This document shows, piece after piece, positions 24,491-31,683 of a DNA stretch of 64,000 bases (position 1 is the first letter of the stretch; each line of letters begins with the position of its first letter). Source of the stretch: Prevotella sp. (GTDB lineage: Bacteria > Bacteroidota > Bacteroidia > Bacteroidales > Bacteroidaceae); the NCBI GenBank assembly GCA_017615355.1, contig JAGAAJ010000062.1:19237-83236 (forward strand), in the 5' to 3' direction. The position numbers and the translations under genes were made by a program. A model generated the notes under the pieces. The model was given only the letters and a program-made list of their open reading frames with translations, did no database searches and was not told the DNA's origin.

Positions 24491-24905
24491 GATTCACATC
24501 ACCAACAACTTCAATGCGCCCATCGGGCAGCATATAGACCACGTGGACACCATCAACTTCCGCATGGACCATGACGGCAACTTCCACTTCGGCATGGTAG
24601 AACAGGTGAACGGCGAGCCCGACAGGATGCCGCATGCCGGGACGGAGAAAGCGGCGGATGAAAATACTGACGTTGTTGAAAGGCTGAAGCCTATTTTCTA
24701 CAACGATGAAGAGAATGTGAGAACCTTCCTTAAGGAGATTGCCGGCATGAAGGCCAAAGACATTACAGAGCTTGTCAACAGCTGGGTAAAGGCCAAGCGA
24801 ATCTCCGACTACGGAAACAGCAGGAAAGGGGACTTGTGGGAGATTCTCACAGACGCAAAGCTATACGACAGGACACTACAAAACTGGTGCAGGAGAGTTT
24901 ACTAA
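24459..24905 (+). CDS. Unknown accessory protein sharing the AP(V/I)GQ motif
   Basis: 148 residues from ATG 24459 (24468 is an alternative). It overlaps the preceding gene by 32 nt in another frame, so translation is probably coupled. The N-terminus has HITNNFNAPIGQHIDHVDTI, matching the C-terminal motif of the preceding protein, then DHDGNFHFGMVEQV. The C-terminal part is helical (FLKEIAGMKAKDITELVNSW, then GDLWEILTDAKLYDRTLQNW). I do not recognise a family with certainty. Its stop codon lies in the following terminator. Confidence 0.8.
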   Translation: MTEMGKDHKSEIHITNNFNAPIGQHIDHVDTINFRMDHDGNFHFGMVEQVNGEPDRMPHAGTEKAADENTDVVERLKPIFYNDEENVRTFLKEIAGMKAKDITELVNSWVKAKRISDYGNSRKGDLWEILTDAKLYDRTLQNWCRRVY

Positions 24906-24919
24906 ACTCTCCTTTTTTT
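24891..24919 (+). terminator. Intrinsic terminator overlapping the end of the preceding gene
   Basis: AGGAGAGTTT (24891-24900) pairs with AAACTCTCCT (24904-24913) over a 3-nt loop, followed by seven T. The TAA stop (24903-24905) is in the hairpin. Confidence 0.9.
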
Positions 24920-24949
24920 GTGTAATATCGCGACGTTTCTGAAGCCAAA

Positions 24950-25001
24950 AGTTTATGGTTTCAGTTTATAAAAGTTTATAGTAGTTTATAGAGGTTTATG
25001 G
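24950..25001. repeat. Degenerate word array (AGTTTATAG words)
   Basis: Six imperfect copies of (A)GTTTAT(A/G)(G/A) in 50 bp, upstream of the P5-like gene promoter. Confidence 0.65.
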
Positions 25002-25048
25002 CCTTTCAACTACTGTTTCAAATCCTTTTCAGGCTATAATAATGTGCG

Positions 25049-25056
25049 TAACTTTG
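25049..25056 (+). promoter_or_regulatory. -7 promoter element for the P5-like gene
   Basis: TAACTTTG, 77 nt before the ATG at 25134. Confidence 0.6.
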
Positions 25057-25133
25057 CTGTGCATTTGGAGATAAAAGGGCCCAAAAATTACTCCGAACAC
25101 GAACATTATTATTTAAAACAAAAACGAAAAATT

Positions 25134-25577
25134 ATGGAAAAGACAAACAACACCCCTCGCGGCATCCGCAACGGCAACCCGCTGAACATCCGCCGCACAT
25201 TGACAAAGTGGAAGGGCTTGCGCGAAACGCAGACGGACAAGAGCTTTGCTCAGTTCGAGTCGCTGGCCTACGGCTACCGCGCCGCCTTCATCCTGCTGAA
25301 ACAGTATTACAGGAAGTACAGGCTGAAGACCATCCAAGGGATTATTAGCCGCTGGGCTCCGCCCTCCGACGGCAACGCCACCAGCAAGTACATCACCTTC
25401 GTATGCCACAAGGCTGGCGTGGAGCCCGCTGAGCAGCTGCCCTTCATCACCGAAGACCCGATGCTCTGGTTCAACATCATCCGGGCAATGGCCCAGCAGG
25501 AGAACGGCCAGACGGCGGGCACGATGAACGACGTAATCCTCGGCTACGTGATGGCCTTCGAGAATGAGATGAAGTAG
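25134..25577 (+). CDS. Phage structural protein P5-like/lysozyme-like protein
   Basis: 147 residues from ATG 25134; a frame ATG at 25044 overlaps the promoter. The N-terminal RGIRNGNPLNIRRTLTKWKG and the downstream FAQFESLAYGYRAAFILLKQ, TIQGIISRWAPPSDGNATSK blocks are the pattern annotated in Bacteroidales as structural protein P5 (PRD1-like) or as a muramidase-like fold. In other genomes this slot beside HU-like and smalltalk genes usually holds an N-acetylmuramoyl-alanine amidase, so a cell-wall or phage-derived role is plausible. It is directly followed by the first GTAC array. Confidence 0.8.
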   Translation: MEKTNNTPRGIRNGNPLNIRRTLTKWKGLRETQTDKSFAQFESLAYGYRAAFILLKQYYRKYRLKTIQGIISRWAPPSDGNATSKYITFVCHKAGVEPAEQLPFITEDPMLWFNIIRAMAQQENGQTAGTMNDVILGYVMAFENEMK

Positions 25578-25580
25578 CCG

Positions 25581-25734
25581 AAACGTACGAAAGTACTAAG
25601 TACGAAAGTACGTTTACCGTTAGGTAGAGTATAGTAAAACTTCAATATTTATATATTACATAGTAATATATTAAATATTGGCCTCAAATCCGAGGCTAAA
25701 CGTACTGAGTACTTTCGTACTTTCGTACTATTGC
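25581..25734. repeat. Composite site: inverted GTACGAAA arrays around an AT-rich palindrome
   Basis: Three nested parts. (1) 25581-25616 has GTACGAAA words in forward orientation. (2) 25643-25680 is a 38-bp near-palindrome of A/T (CAATATTTATATATTA ... TAATATATTAAATATTG). (3) 25681-25734 is a hairpin GCCTCAAATCCGAGGC followed by the words in reverse orientation. It separates the P5-like gene from the primase-like gene. Arrays flanking an AT palindrome beside a replication gene suggest an origin-like or control site. Confidence 0.7.
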
Positions 25735-25756
25735 AAAAACATTTAATCAATTGAAT

Positions 25757-26251
25757 ATGAGCGAATTAGTAAAAAGCACAAAAGGCACGGTTCGCCAATA
25801 CAAAGATGACTCGTTGGAGTTTATTCCGCAGGGAAAGGGCGAACCCGTGTATGAACACTCCTACAAAGTAGGAGAGGCCACCATCGGCAAGACTAAATCC
25901 ACAGGAAAGTCGAATTATGTGGCCAAGTTGAAATGTAGCACCGACGAAGCCGACCCCTGCGAAGTGATGCACCAGCAGCTGGACAAGCTGGCCAAGAAGG
26001 AATGGCCCGACCGCGACACGTCCACCGACAAGCCCCGCGGCAAGGTGCTGCTGAAGGAAGACGGTGCCTATATGGCCGTCAACGCCACAAAGGGCGTTAT
26101 CTCTATCCACCTCGACATTGACCTGTCAGAGGGTTGTGACTACGGAACAAAGATTGCTAACTTTATCATCAAAACCAACCAATGCTTGTATACCAATCAG
26201 GATTTGGTTCGCCGTGCCGCCCGTGCAACCGCGAAACCTTCGAAGCAATAG
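25757..26251 (+). CDS. Unknown protein overlapping the primase-like gene
   Basis: 164 residues from ATG 25757 (MSELVKSTKGTVRQYKDDSL); a TTG at 25751 is an alternative. No signal peptide, no recognised motif. The middle is Lys/Asp-rich (QLDKLAKKEWPDRDTSTDKP). Its last 23 codons overlap the primase-like ORF by 70 nt in a different frame. It may be a separate partner protein, or the two ORFs may belong to one product joined by frameshifting; I see no slippery heptamer near the TAG. Confidence 0.72.
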   Translation: MSELVKSTKGTVRQYKDDSLEFIPQGKGEPVYEHSYKVGEATIGKTKSTGKSNYVAKLKCSTDEADPCEVMHQQLDKLAKKEWPDRDTSTDKPRGKVLLKEDGAYMAVNATKGVISIHLDIDLSEGCDYGTKIANFIIKTNQCLYTNQDLVRRAARATAKPSKQ

Positions 26252-28689
26252 CCAAGAGCGACGACGTAAAGACCAAGACTGCCGACGCCCGCGAGGCGCT
26301 GGCCAAGGGTGACAAAAAGACCTATGCCGCCATCAAGCAGACGCTGCCCGGCTTCTGCTTCATGGCCAACTTCAAGCCCAACAAGGGCAAGGACGGAAAA
26401 TTCCGCGAGGACACGTGGCGCCTGCAGAGTGCCGCCGTGCTGACGGGCCTTGTGATGCTCGACTACGACCACATCGAATTTCCCGCCCGCGACTTTATGG
26501 AGCGCATCCCGCAGCATATGTTTGCCGACGACTGCGACAGCCAGGTGCTCTATGTGGGAGCGACCGTCAGCGGCGGCGAGCCTGGCGGCGGTGTGCGCGT
26601 GGTGTGCAAGGCCGACATCAAGCGCGGCAACCTGGCCGATAACCAGCAGTATCTCTCCCGCATCTTCAAGATGGAATGCGACAAGAGCATCAAGAATGCC
26701 GACCGCACATCGTTTGCCGTGCCAATTAGCGACATCTACTATCTGGATAACCAGCTCTTCACCTATCAGAATGACGAGTATGATAAGATGTATGGGGAGC
26801 AGTACCGTCGCGGGGACAGCCGCGCAGCCAATGCAAAGGTTGATGGTGGAAGGTTGATGGTTGATGGAGATTACCGCACTTCGCCTCAAAACACTTCTCA
26901 ATCCACCATCCACCATCCACAATCAACCATTGAATCCACCATCCACCATCCACAATCAACCATTGAATCCACCATCCACAATCAACCATCCACCATGTAC
27001 AACGGCATCCCCTTCCAGACGATCGTCGAACGCTGGATTAAGCAGAATGGTGCTCCGCAGCCTGGTGAACGCCACCTGAGTGCCCTACGCCTCGCTGCCG
27101 ACCTGCGCTACCTCTGCGACAACGATGCTGCAAAGATCAAGCAGGTGATGCTGCTGGCTCCCTTCGTGCAGGAGATCATCAGCGAGAGAGGTGAAAGGGA
27201 GATTGACGACATCTGTACGGATGTCGTGGGAAGAAAGATGAACCTGACGATGCCCAAGCGGCTAGCCGCTGTGGTTGACACTTCTCAATCCACCATCCAC
27301 AATCAACCATCCACCAACGAACTCGACATATATGCCCAGTTCTGGGAGCGCCTCAAGCCCCTGCTCGACGGGCCCTACGAGCTGGCCACCTACCGCATGG
27401 AGGACTATAACAAGCTGGGCGGAGTGTTTGCTGCCGGCACGATGTTCTGCACGCTGATGACCCGCTGCTGGTACCGCCACTTCGACGGCGAGGAGCAGCG
27501 CATGAATCCCCAGGCCTACCTCATCGGCGATCCTGCCAGCGGCAAGGGCGAGGCCGAGAAGATGGACAAGATCATCATGGCTCCCGTCATCGTGGCCGAC
27601 CGCGTGGGACGTGACGCGGAAGAGAAGTACAAGGAGCTGAAAAACGAGCGCAGCACCAGCTCGAAGGCACAGAAGGGTGAGGCATTGAAGCGGCCTGAGT
27701 ACGTCATCCGCTACCTGCCCTCGAAGACATCGAATGCCGTCTTCTACCGTCGCTCCAAGAACGCCGTGGAAATGATCAATGGCGAGAAGTTCCCGCTCCA
27801 CCTCTACACCTTCGACTCGGAGCTGGACAGTAATACCTCAGCCCAGAGCGGCGGCAGCTGGATTGGCAAGCACGACATCGAGCTGAAGGCCTTCCACAAC
27901 GAGTACACGGGCGTGGACTTCGCCAACAACGACTCGGTGAACGACAACCTGCAGATCTTCTACAACAGCGTCGTGTCGGGCACCCCCATCTCGCTGGCGA
28001 GGAAGATCACCCCAAGGAACGTCAACGACGGATTGTGCTCGCGCTTGGCCATCTTCAAGATGGTGTCGAACAAGTATAAGATGATAGCCAGGGGCAACCG
28101 CAACCTCAACCACGAGAAGCGCTGCAAGTTGCAGCAATGGGCCTTTAAGTTCGACAAGCTGCAGGGCGAGCTGCCCATCAAGAAACTCGTCGACCACGTC
28201 TACAACCTCTGCGAAGAGTCAGCCTCACAGGCCGAGCTGGAGGGCGACGAAGTGCTCGACTATCTGCGCAAGCGTGCCGTATTCTATGCCATCTGGTTCA
28301 CCGTGCCGAGGATCATGGCCCGTGCCATCACAGAAGCGGAAAAGAAGAAAGAAGCCGATGTGATGAAGGTGGTCAAAGTAGAGAAGAGCGACCTCGACTT
28401 CGCCTCCCTCATCTACGATGCCATCATCTACTGGCAGGACTTCTTCTTCGGCCGTCAGCTGCAGGAGTCGTGGGAGAATGCCAAGCGCGACATGAAGCCG
28501 CGCCCCAAGAGAACGTTCAACACCCTCTCCTATAACAACCTGCCCAGGAAGTTCAGCATTAAGGATGTAGAGCAAGAGGCGCATATCTCGAGCAATGCTG
28601 CCGGGACGCAGATAGACCGCTGGATAAAGGCAGGATTCGTCAAGCGGGTAGAGCGCGGCGTGTATGAGAAAATAGCCATCAACCTGTAA
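26182..28689 (+). CDS. BT4734-like/DUF3987 primase-helicase-type protein
   Basis: 835 residues. The N-terminal part (about 20-200) resembles the BT4734/VirE N-terminal domain: helical TKTADAREALAKGDKKTYAA, then TLPGFCFMANF, VLTGLVMLDYDHIE (acidic LDYDH, 94-98) and VGATVSGGEPGGGVRVVCKA. The C-terminal part is DUF3987-like, with Walker A GDPASGKG (449-456) and an acidic TFDSELDS (543-550). A C-terminal winged-helix-like region ends it. Two low-complexity linkers (about 219-272 and 366-378, STIHHPQSTIES type) come from in-frame DNA word arrays. Likely a primase/helicase of a mobile element. ATG 26182 is the only ATG before the conserved part. Confidence 0.82.
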   Translation: MLVYQSGFGSPCRPCNRETFEAIAKSDDVKTKTADAREALAKGDKKTYAAIKQTLPGFCFMANFKPNKGKDGKFREDTWRLQSAAVLTGLVMLDYDHIEFPARDFMERIPQHMFADDCDSQVLYVGATVSGGEPGGGVRVVCKADIKRGNLADNQQYLSRIFKMECDKSIKNADRTSFAVPISDIYYLDNQLFTYQNDEYDKMYGEQYRRGDSRAANAKVDGGRLMVDGDYRTSPQNTSQSTIHHPQSTIESTIHHPQSTIESTIHNQPSTMYNGIPFQTIVERWIKQNGAPQPGERHLSALRLAADLRYLCDNDAAKIKQVMLLAPFVQEIISERGEREIDDICTDVVGRKMNLTMPKRLAAVVDTSQSTIHNQPSTNELDIYAQFWERLKPLLDGPYELATYRMEDYNKLGGVFAAGTMFCTLMTRCWYRHFDGEEQRMNPQAYLIGDPASGKGEAEKMDKIIMAPVIVADRVGRDAEEKYKELKNERSTSSKAQKGEALKRPEYVIRYLPSKTSNAVFYRRSKNAVEMINGEKFPLHLYTFDSELDSNTSAQSGGSWIGKHDIELKAFHNEYTGVDFANNDSVNDNLQIFYNSVVSGTPISLARKITPRNVNDGLCSRLAIFKMVSNKYKMIARGNRNLNHEKRCKLQQWAFKFDKLQGELPIKKLVDHVYNLCEESASQAELEGDEVLDYLRKRAVFYAIWFTVPRIMARAITEAEKKKEADVMKVVKVEKSDLDFASLIYDAIIYWQDFFFGRQLQESWENAKRDMKPRPKRTFNTLSYNNLPRKFSIKDVEQEAHISSNAAGTQIDRWIKAGFVKRVERGVYEKIAINL
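26838..26996. repeat. In-frame CCACCATCCACAATCAAC repeat array with inverted left arm
   Basis: 26892-26996 holds near-perfect direct repeats of (CCACCATC)(CACAATCAACCATTGAAT). 26838-26868 carries the complementary words (GTTGATGGTGGAAGG), so the transcript could form a hairpin. It adds about 50 residues of linker in frame. Confidence 0.8.
27279..27316. repeat. Second in-frame copy of the CCACCATCCACAATCAACC array
   Basis: ACTTCTCAATCCACCATCC begins both this copy and the array at about 26892. It encodes TSQSTIHNQPST at the junction between the two domains of the same protein. Confidence 0.75.
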
Positions 28690-28692
28690 GCG

Positions 28693-28974
28693 ATGGGATA
28701 CACCAAAGACACCCCGGTGGCGCGCTCCCACCTCAACAGCCTGAAAGACGAGCTGGGCGAGCTGTTCACGGTGAAGGGAGAGACGCCCCTCTCCTTCAAG
28801 CTCAAGGCCGACAAGCCCTTCGTCATCGGCATGCTGATAGGCCATATCTTCAACAAATGGCACAAGGAAGGGGTCAGCTTCGACCAGCTGCAGCTCAACA
28901 TGGAGGAAAACACCCTCTTCCTCAGGATTTGCCGCAACCCCGGAATGAACCAGATGAAGGTGGATTTTCTATGA
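28693..28974 (+). CDS. Small unknown protein at the island end
   Basis: 93 residues starting 3 nt after the primase-like stop, so cotranscribed. Sequence includes HLNSLKDELGELFTVKGETP, LSFKLKADKPFVIGMLIGHI and EENTLFLRICRNPGMNQMKV. No recognised family. Its stop is 2 nt before the right inverted repeat. Confidence 0.75.
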   Translation: MGYTKDTPVARSHLNSLKDELGELFTVKGETPLSFKLKADKPFVIGMLIGHIFNKWHKEGVSFDQLQLNMEENTLFLRICRNPGMNQMKVDFL

Positions 28975-28976
28975 AA

Positions 28977-29033
28977 CTTACGAAAGTACTTAGTACGATA
29001 GTACGTTTAGCCCCCAATTTCGGGGGCTTTTTT
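28977..29033. repeat. Right copy of the inverted repeat, containing a terminator
   Basis: CTTACGAAAGTACTTAGTAC, GATAGTACGTTTA, then GCCCCCAATTTCGGGGGC and six T. It is the inverse of 19008-19063. As RNA the last part is a strong intrinsic terminator for the primase operon. Confidence 0.85.
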
Positions 29034-29044
29034 GTGACACGAAG

Positions 29045-29076
29045 AAAAAACGCTGGCTTTCGGATGAAAACCAGCG
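29045..29076 (-). terminator. Intrinsic terminator for the ExbB-TonB-TPR operon
   Basis: On the minus strand CGCTGG ... CCAGCG (29071-29076 with 29051-29056) is followed by six T; extra pairs extend the stem. Confidence 0.8.
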
Positions 29077-29100
29077 CTGTATGAGGGAAACGAAATGTTG

Positions 29101-30594
29101 TTACTTCACGGACTTGCTCAGGGTCTCGACGACCTGCTTGATGCCCTCGTCCTCGGGCTTGATCTCGAGAATCTTCTGGGCGCACTCGAGGGCTGCCTTG
29201 TTGTCCTTCTTCACCTGATAGTTGTAGGACATGAGGTAGCGATAGCTGGTCTCGAGATAGCGCTTGCCCTGTGCGTCGAGCTCTTCCTGCTCGTTGAGCA
29301 GACTGATGACTTCCTCGAAGAAGGGCTTGGCAAGTCCCTGGCTCATGTCGGCGTCGATGTTGGAGTTGACCATACCGCGCTGGTAGAGTCCATAGGCCTT
29401 GACTGAGGGGAACTTCTCGATGAGGTCGACGTAGATCTGGTCGGCGTTCTTGAAGGCGTCGAGCTGGGCCTGCTTCTGTGCGGCCTTGTCGGCATCGGTG
29501 AGGGCGGTGTTGGTCTCGTCGACGGCGAGCGAGCGGGCATAGCGCATGGCCAGCGTGCCGAGGCCTGCATAGTCGTTGGCGGAGACTTCCTTGCTCAGGT
29601 CGAGGTATTTCTTGTAGGTCTCAATGGCGTTGGGATAGTCCTCGAGGCCCTTGTAGGCTTCGGACATGGCGGCATAGGTGTTGGCGTGGCCGGAGGGGTC
29701 GTCGAGCTCGAACTTCAAACCTTCCTGATACTGCTTGATGGCTTCCTCGAACTGCTTGTTGCCGCTGAGGGCGTTGCCATAGTTGAGGTAGTCGAGCTCG
29801 GAGAGGTTGACGCTGTCCTTGGGGAGCTTGTTGAAGAGTGCATCAGCATAGCCGATGGCATCCTGGAACTTGCCGGTCTCGGTGCCACAGAAGAGGGCCA
29901 GACGTGTCAGCGTGGCATCCTGGGGGAACTTCTGCAGGCCTGTGGTGACGACCTCGAGGCCTTTCTCGTACTTCTTGGCCAGATAGCAGCAGAAGCCATA
30001 CTCTATGTAGTCGTTCTTGCGGAGCTGGTCGAGGGGGATGCGTGAGAAGGCGTCCATAGCGGTGGAGTAGCGTTGTGAGATGTAGCTGATGTGTCCGATG
30101 AGTCCGTCGACGGGATAGTCGGGACGCACCTGGCGCAGCTCCTCGAGCTTGGCTACTGCTCCCTCTGGATCGATCTTACGATAGATGGTGGCATACTTGC
30201 GATAGGCCTCCACGAGGTTGCGGTCGTTGAGGATGGCCATCTCATAGTTCTGGGCAGCCTTGCCGCCATTGTCGGCCAGCACGGCGATGTCGCCCAGCAG
30301 CATGTAGGCATTGGCGCACTTGCCCTTGGTAGCCTCGATTGCCTTCTGAGCGGCAATGGCTGCGTTGGCGGTGTCCTGTACTTCGAGGAAGGCCTGTCCG
30401 AATGCCACGAGATTGTCGGCATTCTTCTTGTTCTTCTTGTAGAAGTTGTTCATCTGCTTGCTGAGGTCAGCAGGCTTACTCTTGATAAGATTCTTTACGG
30501 CAGCGATGTCGGCAGCTGTGCCGTCCTGTGCCAGTGCAGCCGTGCTGAAACCCATCAGCAGGGCGCTTACGAATAAATATTTAATCTGTTTCAT
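29101..30594 (-). CDS. TPR-repeat periplasmic protein of the TonB operon
   Basis: 497 residues with a signal peptide (MKQIKYLFVSALLMGFSTAA). Many helical TPR-like units follow (for example NADNLVAFGQAFLEVQDTAN, ANAYMLLGDIAVLADNGGKA, ANTYAAMSEAYKGLEDYPNA). It is the last gene of the exbB-exbD-exbD-tonB-pstS-TPR cluster that is widespread in Bacteroidales, and it is followed by a terminator. It probably scaffolds envelope proteins; no partner is known from sequence. Confidence 0.85.
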   Translation of the reverse strand: MKQIKYLFVSALLMGFSTAALAQDGTAADIAAVKNLIKSKPADLSKQMNNFYKKNKKNADNLVAFGQAFLEVQDTANAAIAAQKAIEATKGKCANAYMLLGDIAVLADNGGKAAQNYEMAILNDRNLVEAYRKYATIYRKIDPEGAVAKLEELRQVRPDYPVDGLIGHISYISQRYSTAMDAFSRIPLDQLRKNDYIEYGFCCYLAKKYEKGLEVVTTGLQKFPQDATLTRLALFCGTETGKFQDAIGYADALFNKLPKDSVNLSELDYLNYGNALSGNKQFEEAIKQYQEGLKFELDDPSGHANTYAAMSEAYKGLEDYPNAIETYKKYLDLSKEVSANDYAGLGTLAMRYARSLAVDETNTALTDADKAAQKQAQLDAFKNADQIYVDLIEKFPSVKAYGLYQRGMVNSNIDADMSQGLAKPFFEEVISLLNEQEELDAQGKRYLETSYRYLMSYNYQVKKDNKAALECAQKILEIKPEDEGIKQVVETLSKSVK

Positions 30595-30708
30595 AACTTT
30601 CTCTTTTAATGTGTTTGACTTCGTGTTAATGTTCTCTCTTGGTGTGTATTTACTGTCCTGACGAGGGGTCCTTATCTGTTGCTTTGACTGCTGATCAGGA
30701 ACAATGGT

Positions 30709-31674
30709 TTAATGGATGATGACATCTCTGACGGAATATTCTGCCCGTGCGGGGAAGAGTCCGGCATGGAAGAACACCAGCTGGCCGTCGGGGAGGATGC
30801 AGAAATTGCCCAGTCCGCGTGCCTCGCCCTGCGACCTGGGGTCGGTGACGATGGCATAGATGGTGCGGATGAAGGGGTAGTTGTCGTAGGCGATGTTATA
30901 CTGCGACGGGTCGTAGCTGTTGGTGGGTGTGGCGACGTCGCCCTTGCTCACCTTGAGCACGCGGATGTCGCGTCCGTAGACGGCATTGGTGGTGTCGCGC
31001 TGGTCGTTGAGCCACAGGCTGCCGATGATGCCGATGGCGTCCTGGTGGTTCTCGACATAGTCGATGACCTGTCGGCTGGTCTGCACGGCACGTATGTTGC
31101 CCACGGTCTTCATCTCCTTGTTGCGGAGGATGGAGTCGCTGCAGAAGCGGTAGGTAGCCGACTTGGGATTGTCGAAGGCCACGCGGATGGTGTCGGCGGG
31201 GAAGGAGGGGTCGATCTCGTTCCAGCAGCTGATCTCGCCGCTGATGATGCGAGCGAAGTCGTTGGCAGCAATGATGCTGTCGGGGTTATTCTTGTTGACG
31301 ATGAGTGCCATGCCGTCGTATGCCAGGGGCATCACATTGGGCTTGAGGCCTCTATCGCTGAGGATTTGCTTTTCGTTGGGCGTCAGCTGACGCGTGGTGA
31401 AGGCGATCCATGTCTCACGCTTTACGAGCAAGTCCACGGCATCGTATTCGTTGGTGTAGAGGGTATCGATCTTCAGGTCTTTACGCCTCATGCGATAGGC
31501 GTCGAGCTCTTCGTTGATGACTGGGCTGAGGCTCTCGTCGGCAACAAGGAACTTGGCCACCTCTTCATAGGGTTTCTTGTTAACGTCAGAATTAGACTTG
31601 CCCCCACATGATGGGAGCAAGCCTAATACGATTAAGAGTGTCAATCCAACAGTTACGTTGAATGATGTTTTCAT
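30709..31674 (-). CDS. PstS-like phosphate-binding lipoprotein
   Basis: 321 residues with a lipoprotein signal (LLPSCGGKSN). PBP-like pattern: KPYEEVAKFLVADESLSPVI, ITTRQLTPNEKQ-type region, YDGMALIVNKNNPDSI, DFARIISGEISCWNEIDP, and IGIIGSLWLND. In this operon the PstS-like protein occurs without pstCAB and sits beside TonB, so a role in TonB-linked sensing or uptake rather than classical Pst transport is likely. It ends 114 nt before the TPR gene. Confidence 0.85.
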   Translation of the reverse strand: MKTSFNVTVGLTLLIVLGLLPSCGGKSNSDVNKKPYEEVAKFLVADESLSPVINEELDAYRMRRKDLKIDTLYTNEYDAVDLLVKRETWIAFTTRQLTPNEKQILSDRGLKPNVMPLAYDGMALIVNKNNPDSIIAANDFARIISGEISCWNEIDPSFPADTIRVAFDNPKSATYRFCSDSILRNKEMKTVGNIRAVQTSRQVIDYVENHQDAIGIIGSLWLNDQRDTTNAVYGRDIRVLKVSKGDVATPTNSYDPSQYNIAYDNYPFIRTIYAIVTDPRSQGEARGLGNFCILPDGQLVFFHAGLFPARAEYSVRDVIIH

Positions 31675-31683
31675 GTCTGTGCT

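Noticed and set aside
26838-26996. CRISPR-like array in the primase gene
   Set aside because: Units are short, adjacent and without unique spacers of constant length, there are no cas genes, and the repeats are translated in frame.
26182-28974. Diversity-generating retroelement as the source of variable loops
   Set aside because: No reverse transcriptase or template/variable repeat pair with adenine-specific differences is visible.
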